DNA of 64,000 bases from Rhodoblastus sp964425315 (GTDB lineage: Bacteria > Pseudomonadota > Alphaproteobacteria > Rhizobiales > Beijerinckiaceae). How positions within the stretch are numbered: the first letter of the stretch is position 1; every line of letters starts with the position of its first letter. A program made the position numbers and the translations under genes. Location of the stretch: positions 28,096 through 92,095 of the forward strand of contig CAYRNB010000002.1 in the NCBI GenBank assembly GCA_964425315.1, read 5' to 3'. Under the pieces are notes generated by a model. That model was not told the origin of the DNA. It made no database searches and saw only the letters and a program-made list of their open reading frames with translations. Of the stretch, positions 18,349-27,518 are shown in pieces.

Positions 18349-18855
18349 ATGCGGCTATATGCAGTCTTCCTTCCGCCCAATCAGGCGCCGCTGGCCGCCG
18401 CCGATAAAGCAGAGCTGGTGCCGCAGGGATTTAGTTGGGGGGCTTTCCTGCTCACGCCGTTCTGGGCGATGCGGCAAAGGCTGTGGCTTGCCTTCGCGCT
18501 TTGGCTGTTTTGGGTTTTTGTGGTCGCCTGCGCCGCCTTTTTCGGCCATTTGAGAGTGAATTTGGTCGTTTCGATTTATGCGCTCGGAGCCCTCGCCTTT
18601 GGGTTTGAGGCCGACCGGTTCCACGAAGCGCGCCTCGCCCGATCCGGATTTCTATTGCAAGGGCTGGCGCTTGGCAGGTCACTTGCAGAAGCTGAGCGCT
18701 TCTATTTCAGGCGTCGCCCTAAATTCGGAGGCAAACCGCCCCCCTTTGGCGCGCAAATGGCGCGCGCGCCTGTCGACCCCGGCGACTCGCCGAAAGCGAC
18801 CACGGGCGAAGCTGACTTCCTCGGCTTATTTCCCCCCCGGGAGACGGGAAATTGA
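18349..18855 (+). CDS. DUF2628 membrane protein in the histidine operon
   Basis: A 168-aa protein of the DUF2628 family with two or three hydrophobic segments (WGAFLLTPFWAM, LWLAFALWLFWVFVVACAAFF, VVSIYALGALAFGF; about residues 27-85) and a polar, Pro-rich C-terminus. The function is unknown. It starts 18 bases after hisB and its last codon overlaps the hisH start, so it is translated as part of the histidine operon. The position between hisB and hisH recurs in Hyphomicrobiales, which argues against chance, but no histidine-related motif is visible. Confidence 0.85.
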   Translation: MRLYAVFLPPNQAPLAAADKAELVPQGFSWGAFLLTPFWAMRQRLWLAFALWLFWVFVVACAAFFGHLRVNLVVSIYALGALAFGFEADRFHEARLARSGFLLQGLALGRSLAEAERFYFRRRPKFGGKPPPFGAQMARAPVDPGDSPKATTGEADFLGLFPPRETGN

Positions 18856-19502
18856 GCGTCGCCATCATCGATTATGGCTCAGGCAATCTGCATTCCGCGG
18901 CAAAAGCGTTCGAACGGGCCGCTCGTGAAGCCGCGCTGGCGACGCCAATCCTTGTCACCAGTGATCCCAATGAGGTCCGGCGCGCCGATCGGGTGGTCTT
19001 GCCCGGCGTGGGCGCTTTTGCTGATTGTCGGCGCGGTCTGCTCGCGATGAACGGCATGGTGGAAGCCATGACCGAAGCGGTGGAAAAGCGCGGCGCGCCC
19101 TTTCTCGGCATATGCGTCGGGATGCAATTACTGGCCGAACGCGGGCTTGAGCACGGCGTGACGCCGGGCCTTGGATGGATCGCCGGAGAGGTTGCGCCGA
19201 TCGAACCCAAAGATCCGAACCTGAAAATTCCGCATATGGGATGGAATAATCTCTCTTTGACTCGTCCGCACGCCGTGTTGCAAGACATTCCGACCGGGGA
19301 CGAAGGACTTCACGCCTATTTCGTCCATTCTTACCATCTTCGGGTCGCCAACCCCGACGATCTGGTGGCTACGACCGATTATGGCTCGGCTTTGACGGCC
19401 ATCGTCGGACGCGACACGATCGTCGGCGTCCAGTTTCACCCTGAAAAGAGCCAGAAATTGGGTTTGCGACTTATTTCCAACTTTCTGCGGTGGCGTCCGT
19501 GA
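18852..19502 (+). CDS. hisH: Imidazole glycerol phosphate synthase glutaminase subunit HisH
   Basis: Class I glutamine amidotransferase supplying ammonia to HisF. The 216-aa protein has the nucleophile Cys in FLGICVGMQLLAERG near residue 85 and the His/Glu pair in VGVQFHPEKSQKLG near residue 196. The start is TTG at 18852, overlapping the preceding stop (TTGA), with no ATG alternative before the conserved VAIIDYGSGNLHS. Confidence 0.96.
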   Translation: MSVAIIDYGSGNLHSAAKAFERAAREAALATPILVTSDPNEVRRADRVVLPGVGAFADCRRGLLAMNGMVEAMTEAVEKRGAPFLGICVGMQLLAERGLEHGVTPGLGWIAGEVAPIEPKDPNLKIPHMGWNNLSLTRPHAVLQDIPTGDEGLHAYFVHSYHLRVANPDDLVATTDYGSALTAIVGRDTIVGVQFHPEKSQKLGLRLISNFLRWRP

Positions 19503-20242
19503 TTCTCTTTCCGGCGATCGATCTAAAGGGCGGCCAATGCGTTCGTCTTGTGCGCGGCGATATGGCGCAGGCGACCGTTTTCAACGACGATCCCGCCGCG
19601 CAGGCGTTGATTTTCGAAGGGCAGGGCTTTGAATACCTTCATTTGGTCGATCTTGACGGCGCATTTGCTGGCAAGTCGATGAACGCCGGCGCGGTCGAAG
19701 CCATTCTTGCCGCCCTGACCCGAATGCCTGCGCAACTCGGCGGGGGCATACGCGACATGAACGCCATCGAAGCCTGGCTCGGCAAAGGCATAGAGCGCGT
19801 CATCATCGGCACCGCAGCCGTGCGCGATCCCGTTCTCGTCCGAGAAGCGGCGCGGCGTTATCCCGGGCAGATCGCCGTCGGAATTGATGCGCGCGATGGG
19901 AAAGTGGCTGTGGACGGATGGGCCAAATCGTCGGAACTGACGGCGATCGAACTCGGCAGGCGTTTTGAAGACGCGGGGGTAGCGGCGATCATTTACACCG
20001 ATATATCGCGCGACGGCATATTGAAGGGACTGAATATCGAGGCGACCCTCGCCCTCGCCGAAGCCCTTTCTATTCCCGTCATCGCGTCGGGCGGTCTCGC
20101 TTCCATCGCAGATATTGAGCGGCTACTGCAACCCGATTGCGCCCGGCTGGCGGGAGCGATCAGCGGCCGCGCCCTTTATGACGGCCGGCTTGACCCGAAG
20201 AAAGCGCTCGATCTCATCAATGCGAAGCGCGCGGCTTCGTAA
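19499..20242 (+). CDS. hisA: Phosphoribosylformimino-5-aminoimidazole carboxamide ribotide isomerase HisA
   Basis: (Beta-alpha)8 isomerase of histidine synthesis. The 247-aa protein begins (M/V)ILFPAIDLKGGQCVRLVRG and has AQLGGGIRDMNAIEAWL and VIASGGLASIADIERL, the two phosphate-binding halves. I chose the GTG at 19499, which overlaps the hisH stop as GTGA and gives the family N-terminus; a GTG at 19490 is possible. Confidence 0.96.
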   Translation: MILFPAIDLKGGQCVRLVRGDMAQATVFNDDPAAQALIFEGQGFEYLHLVDLDGAFAGKSMNAGAVEAILAALTRMPAQLGGGIRDMNAIEAWLGKGIERVIIGTAAVRDPVLVREAARRYPGQIAVGIDARDGKVAVDGWAKSSELTAIELGRRFEDAGVAAIIYTDISRDGILKGLNIEATLALAEALSIPVIASGGLASIADIERLLQPDCARLAGAISGRALYDGRLDPKKALDLINAKRAAS

Positions 20243-20268
20243 GTGAATATAGGACCCGGGAGAATGTA

Positions 20269-21039
20269 TTGCTGAAGACGCGCGTAATTCCTTGCCTTGA
20301 CGTCAAGGACGGACGGGTGGTCAAGGGCGTCAATTTCGTCAATTTGCGCGACGCTGGCGATCCCGTCGAATGCGCCATAGCCTATGACGCGGCCGGCGCC
20401 GACGAATTGTGCTTTCTCGATATCACAGCCAGCCATGAAGAGCGGGGCCTGCTGCTCGACGTGGTGCGTCGCACGGCGGAGGTCTGTTTCATGCCCCTCA
20501 CGGTTGGCGGCGGCGTTCGCACGCTCGACGACATACGCAATTTACTGCTAGCGGGCGCTGATAAGGCGTCGATCATGACCGCGGCGGTCCACGATCGCAA
20601 TTTCGTCCGGCGGGGAGCGGAAAAATTCGGCAGTCAATGCATTGTTGTGGCGATCGACGCCAAAGCCGTCGCTGCCGGTCGCTGGGAGATTTTCACCCAT
20701 GGCGGACGACGCCCGACCGGCATTGACGCAATCGCCTATGCTAAAGAGGTCACAGAGTTGGGCGCCGGCGAAATTCTTTTGACCTCTATGGATCGCGACG
20801 GGGCCAAATCAGGCTTCGACATAGAATTAACCAGAGCGATCGCAGATGCGGTATCCATTCCCGTCATCGCCTCAGGTGGAGTTGGAACTCTCGACCATCT
20901 GGTCGAAGGCGTGCGCGACGGCCACGCCAGCGCCGTTCTCGCCGCTTCCATCTTTCATTTTGGCGAATATAGCATCGGTGAAGCCAAAGCCTATATGGCC
21001 AAGGCCGGCCTACCCGTGCGTCTCGATCCGGCCGCCTGA
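20269..21039 (+). CDS. hisF: Imidazole glycerol phosphate synthase cyclase subunit HisF
   Basis: Cyclase partner of HisH making IGP and AICAR. The 256-aa protein has RVIPCLDVKDGRVVKGVNF at the N-terminus with the catalytic Asp, LTVGGGVRTLDDIRNLL, ILLTSMDRDGAKSGFD with the second catalytic Asp, and IPVIASGGVGTLDHL. The start is TTG at 20269 with GGGAG eight bases upstream; a nearby ATG at 20264 is out of frame. Confidence 0.97.
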   Translation: MLKTRVIPCLDVKDGRVVKGVNFVNLRDAGDPVECAIAYDAAGADELCFLDITASHEERGLLLDVVRRTAEVCFMPLTVGGGVRTLDDIRNLLLAGADKASIMTAAVHDRNFVRRGAEKFGSQCIVVAIDAKAVAAGRWEIFTHGGRRPTGIDAIAYAKEVTELGAGEILLTSMDRDGAKSGFDIELTRAIADAVSIPVIASGGVGTLDHLVEGVRDGHASAVLAASIFHFGEYSIGEAKAYMAKAGLPVRLDPAA

Positions 21040-21057
21040 TGAACGGAAGCTCGTTCG

Positions 21058-21381
21058 ATGACTGAACCATTCACTCTCGACTCGCTCGCGAGGCTCATCG
21101 CCCAGCGCGCCGGCGCCTTGGCCGATGAATCCTATACGCGCAGCCTGCTCGATTCCGGAACGGAGCGAATCGCCAAGAAATTCGGCGAAGAAGCCTTCGA
21201 GGCGGCCATAGCCGCAGTAGCGCGAGATCGCAGCGGTTTGAAAATGGAAGCCGCCGATCTGCTTTATCATCTATTGGTCTTGCTTCAAGATGGCGGCGTT
21301 CCGTTGCAGGATGTCATCGACGAGTTGGCCCGGCGGACGCAGCAGTCGGGCCTTCAGGAAAAAGCCTCCCGTCCGCAATAG
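21058..21381 (+). CDS. hisE: Phosphoribosyl-ATP pyrophosphatase HisE
   Basis: Hydrolyses PR-ATP to PR-AMP, step two of histidine synthesis. The 107-aa MazG-like protein has the metal-binding KKFGEEAFEAAIAAV and AADLLYHLLVLL segments. It starts 18 bases after hisF. hisI is not in this window. Confidence 0.95.
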   Translation: MTEPFTLDSLARLIAQRAGALADESYTRSLLDSGTERIAKKFGEEAFEAAIAAVARDRSGLKMEAADLLYHLLVLLQDGGVPLQDVIDELARRTQQSGLQEKASRPQ

Positions 21382-21408
21382 GGAGCCCAACGGGTCTCGG
21401 AGACGCCC

Positions 21409-22398
21409 TTGGTTGAGCCTGTTCGGCAATTGGGTAGCGACCCCGCAAGCGATGCGGCCGAAATAAGCCTCTCGCCCTTTCGGCATTTTACGCGTGACGA
21501 ATGGGCGCAATTGCGGGCCGACACGCCGCTAACCCTGTCCGTCGAAGACCTTAAGCGACTTCAATCAATAAACGATCCCATATCGTTGGAAGAAGTTATC
21601 GCCATCTACTTGCCGCTTTCACGGCTTCTCGCGCTTTACGTCGCCGCGACTCAGGGGTTATTCAAGGCGACACAACGATTCCTTGGCGCGGTCGACGGAA
21701 AGGTGCCCTATATTATTGGCGTCGCCGGCTCGGTCGCGGTCGGCAAGTCCACCACTGCACGCGTTCTTCAGGCTCTGCTATCGCGCTGGCCCAATACACC
21801 GAAGGTAGACCTCGTAACAACCGACGGTTTTCTGCTGCCCAACGCTCAGCTTGAGCGAGACGATTTGATGGATCGCAAGGGATTCCCGGAAAGCTATGAT
21901 AGCGCCCGACTCTTGCGCTTTTTGTCCGACGTCAAGGCGGGACGCGGCCATGTCGAAGCCCCTATCTATTCCCATCTGACCTATGACGTTATCCCGGACG
22001 AGACAATCAGCGTCGATCGTCCGGACATTCTCATTGTCGAAGGCGTCAATGTGCTGCTGCCCAGCCGCTTGCCGCGCGATGGAAAGGAAACCTCGTTCAT
22101 CTCGGATTTCTTTGATTTTTCCGTCTATCTTCATGCCGACGAAGATCAGTTAGAAAAATGGTATGTGTCGCGATTCATGCGGCTGCGGTCGACGACCTTT
22201 CGCGATCCACGGTCCTATTTCAGGAAATTTGCCGAAATCTCCGATGCGGAGGCGGAAGAAGCCGCCCGCAGCATTTGGAAGCGCATAAACTTGCGTAATC
22301 TGCACGAAAATATCCTGCCCACCCGGGCGCGCGCCAGTTTGATTCTAACCAAAGGTTCGAGCCATCGAATCGAGCAAGTGGCTTTGCGCAAATTGTGA
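21409..22398 (+). CDS. coaA: Type I pantothenate kinase CoaA
   Basis: First enzyme of coenzyme A synthesis. The 329-aa protein has the P-loop IGVAGSVAVGKSTTARVLQ near residue 103, TTDGFLLPN, KGFPESYD and ILIVEGVNVLL, all typical of the bacterial type I enzyme. The start is TTG at 21409 with GGAG seven bases upstream. It ends the his operon by position (27 bases after hisE); coaE, the last step of the same pathway, is at 43274. Confidence 0.97.
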   Translation: MVEPVRQLGSDPASDAAEISLSPFRHFTRDEWAQLRADTPLTLSVEDLKRLQSINDPISLEEVIAIYLPLSRLLALYVAATQGLFKATQRFLGAVDGKVPYIIGVAGSVAVGKSTTARVLQALLSRWPNTPKVDLVTTDGFLLPNAQLERDDLMDRKGFPESYDSARLLRFLSDVKAGRGHVEAPIYSHLTYDVIPDETISVDRPDILIVEGVNVLLPSRLPRDGKETSFISDFFDFSVYLHADEDQLEKWYVSRFMRLRSTTFRDPRSYFRKFAEISDAEAEEAARSIWKRINLRNLHENILPTRARASLILTKGSSHRIEQVALRKL

Positions 22399-22404
22399 CA
22401 GGCG

Positions 22405-22833
22405 TCACAACGATATGAGTTTGGGCGTCTTCTCGAGCGCTGCCAGGAGTCGCAGCAAATCTGAGCCACGTTTCATGATCAGGCCCGATTGCATAACGAT
22501 CAGATAGACTCCTTGTCGCCGCGCTGCTTTTGGCTCCTTTACGATTTGATAATATGCGAGTTCGCCATTTCGCCGAAAAATTGAGAATATGGCGCGCGTC
22601 GGCGAGAAATCGACCGCATAGTCCCGCCATAAGCCTTTTGCGACCATACGACCGTAAAGATTGAAGATCGCTTGCAGTTCGCACCGGTCAAAGCCAACCA
22701 CGTTTCCCGACAGAACCTGTTCCGCCCGAGGTGGCGGCAAGCGCAGTATCTGAAGATCCGGATTGGCTCGATCGTCGTTCAAGCGCCAAACTTCGCTCGC
22801 AAAGGTTCGAAGCGGATGATGGCGCGGTTCCAT
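22405..22833 (-). CDS. DUF2794 family protein
   Basis: A 142-aa protein recognisable as DUF2794 by VGFDRCELQAIFNLYGRMVAKG, WRDYAVDFSPTRAIFSIFRR and the C-terminal GLIMKRGSDLLRLLAALEKTPK. No function is known to me. There are no membrane helices. The ATG at 22833 is chosen; a TTG at 22890 would add 19 residues and neither has a good Shine-Dalgarno. It is convergent with coaA, six bases apart. Confidence 0.82.
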   Translation of the reverse strand: MEPRHHPLRTFASEVWRLNDDRANPDLQILRLPPPRAEQVLSGNVVGFDRCELQAIFNLYGRMVAKGLWRDYAVDFSPTRAIFSIFRRNGELAYYQIVKEPKAARRQGVYLIVMQSGLIMKRGSDLLRLLAALEKTPKLISL

Positions 22834-23313
22834 TTCCAGCGCAAGCGCTGAAAGTTGCGGGCGCGTCACGAGGCCGTCGCGCTGTTGCAAGCATTTTTTA
22901 TTGGAGACTCAAATCGATAAGCCACATTTCCGCCTCTATGCCGCCCTTTGTCTGCTCAAGTGACGTTTCAAAAAGACTCGCGTCGGAGGCTTCCGCACCG
23001 GTTCCGGCCGTGTTGACTAAGCCCCCCAGCCTGCACGGCTTTTCTGGGAGTAAATGCGCGAACCTCTTGACCTTGAGCCGATCGGAATCTTCCGATCGGC
23101 TCATTCGCGCTATAGGCGTGTATCTCTTGCATTTTCCCGCATAGCCGGCGAAATCCGGGGTTAAAAACGCTTTCGCATCGAAGATGCGAAGATCGGATGA
23201 TTGCCGGTCGAAACAAAATCCTTCATATCGCTCCACCTTGAAAGGCAAAGTCCGCGCCGCAATATTGCGACCCGAATCCGAATTCGACCGACAAGAACCA
23301 TAGAAGGGCAAGG
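22834..23313. other. Intergenic region between the DUF2794 gene and htpG
   Basis: About 480 bases with no gene I can defend. An open minus-strand frame at 22898-23344 (148 aa) has no recognisable domain and overlaps the htpG start, so I do not call it. The region holds a perfect 12-bp inverted repeat (23075-23102) and a possible heat-shock promoter for htpG: CTTG at 23237-23240, 19 bases, CAATATT at 23260-23266, a weak match. Confidence 0.5.
23075..23102. repeat. Perfect 12-bp inverted repeat with 4-base loop
   Basis: GAGCCGATCGGA (23075-23086), loop ATCT, TCCGATCGGCTC (23091-23102). The arms are exactly complementary. No T-run follows on either strand, so it is not a standard terminator. 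It could be an operator or an RNA hairpin in the region between the DUF2794 gene and htpG. Confidence 0.7.
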
Positions 23314-25215
23314 GTGAAGGAAATGGACGGCGAAGCTGAGGCAATGACGGGCGAACGGCATGTTTTTCAAGCCGATGTGGCGCGCCTGCTGCACCTCATG
23401 GTGCACTCGATTTATTCCGATCGCGATATTTTCTTGCGTGAATTGATCTCGAACGCCGCGGATGCCTGCGAGAAATTGCGCTACGAAGCAAATGGCGATC
23501 CCAACCTTATCAGTGATGGCGCGCCTTTCGGCATCCGCGTCGCCCTCGATCCCGACGCCGGGACTTTGAGCATCGAAGACAATGGGATCGGCATGTCGAG
23601 GAGTGATCTCGCCGTCGCTTTGGGAACAATTGCTAATTCGGGAACACGCGCTTTCCTCGAGAAAATACAGGGACCAGAAAATGTCGCGGCGGAGTTGATC
23701 GGTCAGTTCGGCATCGGCTTCTATTCAGCATTCATGGTGGCGGACCAAGTGGTCGTCGAGACTCGACGCGCTGGCGAAAATCATGCCTGGCGTTGGAGTT
23801 CCGACGGCAAAGGCGACTATGAAATTGCTTCCTTAGACGTGGAGCGCGCGCCCCTGCATGGTTCGCGCGTCATTTTGCATCTAAACGCGGAATCGAAAGG
23901 CTATCTGGAGGCGCGCAAGGTCGAATCGATCATTAGCGAGCATTCGAGCGCAGTCGCCACACCGATTGATTTGATCGAAAAACCCGGAGCTGAGCCGAAG
24001 CGGGTCAGCGAAGGCGCCGCGCTCTGGGCAAAAAACAAGAATGAAGTTACGCAGGATCAATACAAGGACTTTTACCAAGATCTTGCCGGTCAATTCGACG
24101 AACCCGCCTTAACTGTGCATTGGCGCGCTGAAGGGAGGGCGGAATATTCCGTCTTGGCCTTCGTACCGGGATCACGCCCGTTTGATTTATTCGATCCAGC
24201 GCGAAAAAATCGATCTAAACTTTATTCACGCCGCGTCCTGATCGCCCGAGATGCCGATATCCTTCCTGGCTATCTCCGGTTCATCCGTCTCGTGGTTGAT
24301 TCGCCAGATCTGCCGCTCAATGTTTCTCGCGAAATGGTGCAGCAGAGCCACCTCTTCACGGCAATCAGGAAAGGGGTCGCCAATCGGTTATTGCAGGAAA
24401 TCACGAAATTGTCTGAGACGGACGCCGAAAAATTCGGAGAAATATGGAATAACTTCGGCGCCGTATTGAAAGAGGGCCTCTATGAGGACCCGGAACGGCG
24501 CGACATCCTGCTCAAAATGGCGCGTTTTTCCACAACTGCGGAAAACAAGGCAAAACGATCGCTAGCCGAATATGTCGCCGCGATGCGGCCCAACCAGACC
24601 GCCATCTATTATCTTGTCGGCGAAGGAGCTGAGCGCATTGCCGCAAGTCCGCAGCTTGAAGGTTTTCGCGCCCGAGGCGTGGAAGTTTTACTGTTGTCTG
24701 ATCCCGTTGATGCGTTCTGGGTCCAGACTGCTGTCGGTTACGATGGCAAGCCGTTCAAGTCGGCGACCCAAGGCGCCGCCGATATCAAATCCATCGACTT
24801 CATCGAGGGTCATAATCCTGAGCCGCAAAACGCGGCGGCGGCCGCGGTTTTTGTCGCTCTCGCCAAACAAACGTTGGAGGCTGTCGTCGAGGACGTTCGT
24901 GTTTCGGACCGTCTTTTGGAAAGCCCGGCGTGTCTTGTCGCGCCGGAATTCGGCCCCGACCTGCGTTTGCAGCAAATTCTCGCCTCGCATGGCCAAGTTC
25001 CGGGAGGCTTGAAACCGATCCTGGAAATCAATCCTTCTCATCCTCTGGTAATGGCGCTCGAATCGCAAGCCACAACGGACGACAAAGGGCTTCTCGATGA
25101 CGCCATCTGGCTTCTTTTCGATGAAGCGAGGATGATGGACGGCGAAGCACCGCAAAACGCCGGCGATTTTGCCGCACGGCTTACGCGTGTGCTTGGCAAG
25201 GCGCTGGGAGTTTGA
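23314..25215 (+). CDS. htpG: Molecular chaperone HtpG (Hsp90)
   Basis: ATP-dependent chaperone. The 633-aa protein has the GHKL ATPase domain: YSDRDIFLRELISNAADACE, IEDNGIGM, LGTIANSGTRAF and GQFGIGFYSAFMVAD, then the middle domain SRRVLIARDADILPGYLRFI with the catalytic-loop Arg in LPLNVSREMVQQS. The GTG at 23314 has GAAGG upstream; an ATG at 23323 is equally good. prmC overlaps its stop by four bases. Confidence 0.97.
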   Translation: MKEMDGEAEAMTGERHVFQADVARLLHLMVHSIYSDRDIFLRELISNAADACEKLRYEANGDPNLISDGAPFGIRVALDPDAGTLSIEDNGIGMSRSDLAVALGTIANSGTRAFLEKIQGPENVAAELIGQFGIGFYSAFMVADQVVVETRRAGENHAWRWSSDGKGDYEIASLDVERAPLHGSRVILHLNAESKGYLEARKVESIISEHSSAVATPIDLIEKPGAEPKRVSEGAALWAKNKNEVTQDQYKDFYQDLAGQFDEPALTVHWRAEGRAEYSVLAFVPGSRPFDLFDPARKNRSKLYSRRVLIARDADILPGYLRFIRLVVDSPDLPLNVSREMVQQSHLFTAIRKGVANRLLQEITKLSETDAEKFGEIWNNFGAVLKEGLYEDPERRDILLKMARFSTTAENKAKRSLAEYVAAMRPNQTAIYYLVGEGAERIAASPQLEGFRARGVEVLLLSDPVDAFWVQTAVGYDGKPFKSATQGAADIKSIDFIEGHNPEPQNAAAAAVFVALAKQTLEAVVEDVRVSDRLLESPACLVAPEFGPDLRLQQILASHGQVPGGLKPILEINPSHPLVMALESQATTDDKGLLDDAIWLLFDEARMMDGEAPQNAGDFAARLTRVLGKALGV

Positions 25216-26099
25216 ACCTGGGTGACGCATTGCTCACTTTCACGGCGGCCGAAACTTTGGCCCAGACGCGGAGAAAGCTGACGGAGGCGCTCGCGGCTGC
25301 GGGAAAAGAGCCCGCAACGCTCGAATCTCGTCTTTTGCTCGAAGAAGCAACTGGCCTCACATCGCTCCAGCTCCTGTCTCAGAGCGAGACGCGTCTGAGC
25401 AAAGACGCTGCGGCTGCGCTGCGTCAACTTGCCGCACGACGTTGCGCCGGCGAACCCCTGAGCCGCATCCTCGGGCATAGCGCCTTCTATGGTCTGAGCC
25501 TCGGTATCAGCCCGGATGTGCTCGACCCTCGCTCGGACACCGAGACCCTGGTCGATGCGGCGCTCTGCCTGCTCGAAGAAAAAAAATTCACCGGCCCACG
25601 TATTCTCGATCTGGGAACCGGCTCGGGGGCCATATTGTGCGCGCTGCTCGACGCGCGCCCGGACGCTTTTGGCGTCGGCCTCGACATCTCGCCGGCCGCC
25701 TGCGCCATGGCGCGTCAAAATCTTTCAAATTGTGGGCTTTCTCAACGGTCCGCGGTTGTTTGCGGCGATTGGACGCAAGCCGTCCGCGGTCAATTCGATC
25801 TGATCGTCTCCAACCCTCCCTACATAGCCGAGTGGGAGGTGATGACGTTGGAGCGCGAGGTAGTTGCTTTCGACCCCATCCTGGCCCTCTCCGGAGGAGC
25901 CGACGGCCTCGACGCATATCGGCGGATAGCTCGCGATCTCGGCCATTTGGTGCGACGCGGGAGCATCGCCTGTTTCGAAATCGGCTGGCGCCAAGCTGCC
26001 GACGTCACTCACATTCTATCCGAAACGGGCTTGGGCGGCGCCCAAAAATTTCAGGACTGTGGGTTGCGGGATCGAGTCGTTGCAATTGAGGCGCTATAA
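25212..26099 (+). CDS. prmC: Peptide chain release factor N5-glutamine methyltransferase PrmC
   Basis: Methylates the GGQ glutamine of release factors. The 295-aa protein has the N-terminal helical domain (about 1-90), RILDLGTGSGAILCALL near residue 130 for SAM, and the catalytic NPPYIAEWEV motif near residue 197. It starts with TTG at 25212 overlapping the htpG stop; a TTG at 25230 is an alternative. prfA, the usual partner, is not adjacent here. Confidence 0.94.
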   Translation: MNLGDALLTFTAAETLAQTRRKLTEALAAAGKEPATLESRLLLEEATGLTSLQLLSQSETRLSKDAAAALRQLAARRCAGEPLSRILGHSAFYGLSLGISPDVLDPRSDTETLVDAALCLLEEKKFTGPRILDLGTGSGAILCALLDARPDAFGVGLDISPAACAMARQNLSNCGLSQRSAVVCGDWTQAVRGQFDLIVSNPPYIAEWEVMTLEREVVAFDPILALSGGADGLDAYRRIARDLGHLVRRGSIACFEIGWRQAADVTHILSETGLGGAQKFQDCGLRDRVVAIEAL

Positions 26100-26479
26100 G
26101 TCCGCACTTGGTTGCCTTCTCGCGCTTTTCCGCGAGTTTGCGCTTGGCTTGACAAAAAAAACCGTCTATTCTAGGTCTCAGCAAATAGCTGGTTGCGCTT
26201 CATTTCATCGCAGCATGGTTGGGGGCCAAGCGGTTTCGCTTGCGGCGGCGTCGTCAGGCGACGTGACTCCAAACCCGAAGAAGAGCGACTTGGCGCGATT
26301 CGCTCGTTCCCGCAATGTTACTGTCTGACGGAAGACGAGCCAGCGGGAAGATCGTAAACATAGTCGGTAAGCCGAAAAGGCTAAGATTGCCGCGCCATGG
26401 TCATTCGCAGAAGGCATGAATGCCGCCATGTGTCGGCGACCTCGGTCGCCGGCGGTTCAACATCTTTCAGGGATTGTCG
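26100..26479 (+). other. Long leader/intergenic region before the DUF4167 gene
   Basis: About 380 bases without a convincing gene. A TTGACA at 26149-26154 with TAGGTC 17 bases later suggests a sigma-70 promoter, which would leave a leader of about 300 bases before the ATG at 26480. Short stems such as CGTCG-TCAGG-CGACG (near 26250) are present. I see no known riboswitch. Confidence 0.4.
26149..26177 (+). promoter_or_regulatory. Candidate sigma-70 promoter for the DUF4167 gene
   Basis: Perfect TTGACA (26149-26154), 17-base spacer beginning with an A-run, then TAGGTC (26172-26177), a weak -10. Transcription would run toward the DUF4167 gene and perhaps clpB. Confidence 0.4.
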
Positions 26480-27472
26480 ATGAGACCTGGTCAAAACAAG
26501 CGCATGCGTGGTCGTAGCAATCGTAAAGGTCCCAACCCTTTGACGCGGACCTACGAGTCGAACGGTCCCGACGTAAAGATCCGTGGCACCGCCCAGCATA
26601 TCGCCGAAAAATATTTGCAATTGGCGCGTGACGCCCATTCTTCCGGCGATCCCGTGGGAGCCGAGAATTATTTGCAACATGCAGAACATTATTTTCGCTT
26701 GATCGCGGCAGCGCAGACTGCTCAACAACAAGCACATATGGGCTACGCCCGAAGCAGCGAAGAATTGGACGAAAGCGACGAAGATGACGATCTTGGCGCG
26801 GCGCCGGATCGTTTCGCTTCGCCCTTCGAAAGAGCCACGCAAAACACCTCCTTTCAGGCGCCACAGCAGAACGGTGGGCCGATGGGATATGGCGGTCAGC
26901 CGCAGCCTTATTTAGATCGTCCGAATTTTGCCTCAGAAGGTAATGAGCGTCAGGGCGAGAGGTCGGATCGTCAAGAAAGAAACAATGACCGTGGCCTGAA
27001 CCCTGTCGGCGATCGTCAAGATAGACAACCGCGCCCCGAACGGCGCTTCGGTGCGCAAGGCGAACGCCCGAGCGGAGACCGTCAACATAGCCAGGGTCGC
27101 AACCGATTTCGTGATCAGCAGTCGCGCAACGACCCGAGCCCTAGCGGCCAGGAGCAGCCACGTGTCGAATTTGACGCGATGAACTCGGTCTTGCCCTCTT
27201 TCATCACCGCTCCGACGCGCATTCCTGCCGCTTCCGCAGCGCCTAGCGCGACGGATCCGTCCTCGCCTCCGCAAGCTGGCTCGCGAATGGACGCTCTTTC
27301 CGCGCCCGCCGCTTCATCGGCGCAGCCCTCGGAATTTGACGGGGGACCTGATGGGGGTGGAGATGAGAACCGCTTCCATCTGCGTCCTCGCCGTCGCCGG
27401 CGGCCGCGCCCCGATACGGCGCTGGAAAGCGGAGACGCTCCGCCTTTGGCAGAGACGAATTCGACCGACTGA
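26480..27472 (+). CDS. DUF4167 protein, Arg/Gln-rich, probable RNA-binding
   Basis: A 330-aa protein with the N-terminal DUF4167 domain: MRPGQNKRMRGRSNRKG, then RGTAQHIAEKYLQLARDAHSS and NYLQHAEHYFRLIAAAQ, two helices packed with conserved aromatic residues. After about residue 110 it becomes low-complexity, rich in Arg, Gln, Asp and Gly (for example RSDRQERNNDRG), with a basic LRPRRRRRPRP near the C-terminus. The charge pattern suggests RNA or ribosome interaction; that is inference. The ATG at 26480 matches the family start. A strong terminator lies 22 bases after its stop, before clpB. Confidence 0.88.
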   Translation: MRPGQNKRMRGRSNRKGPNPLTRTYESNGPDVKIRGTAQHIAEKYLQLARDAHSSGDPVGAENYLQHAEHYFRLIAAAQTAQQQAHMGYARSSEELDESDEDDDLGAAPDRFASPFERATQNTSFQAPQQNGGPMGYGGQPQPYLDRPNFASEGNERQGERSDRQERNNDRGLNPVGDRQDRQPRPERRFGAQGERPSGDRQHSQGRNRFRDQQSRNDPSPSGQEQPRVEFDAMNSVLPSFITAPTRIPAASAAPSATDPSSPPQAGSRMDALSAPAASSAQPSEFDGGPDGGGDENRFHLRPRRRRRPRPDTALESGDAPPLAETNSTD

Positions 27473-27493
27473 AATCGTCGTCCCGGACGTCAG

Positions 27494-27518
27494 CGGCGCC
27501 TCACGGCGCCGTTTTTTT
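27494..27518 (+). terminator. Rho-independent terminator after the DUF4167 gene
   Basis: CGGCGCC-TCAC-GGCGCCG stem (7 bp, 27494-27511) followed by seven T (27512-27518). It separates the DUF4167 gene from clpB. Confidence 0.9.

Noticed and set aside
22898..23344. 148-codon minus-strand frame between the DUF2794 gene and htpG
   Set aside because: No domain, overlaps the htpG start and its probable promoter, and no clear ribosome site.
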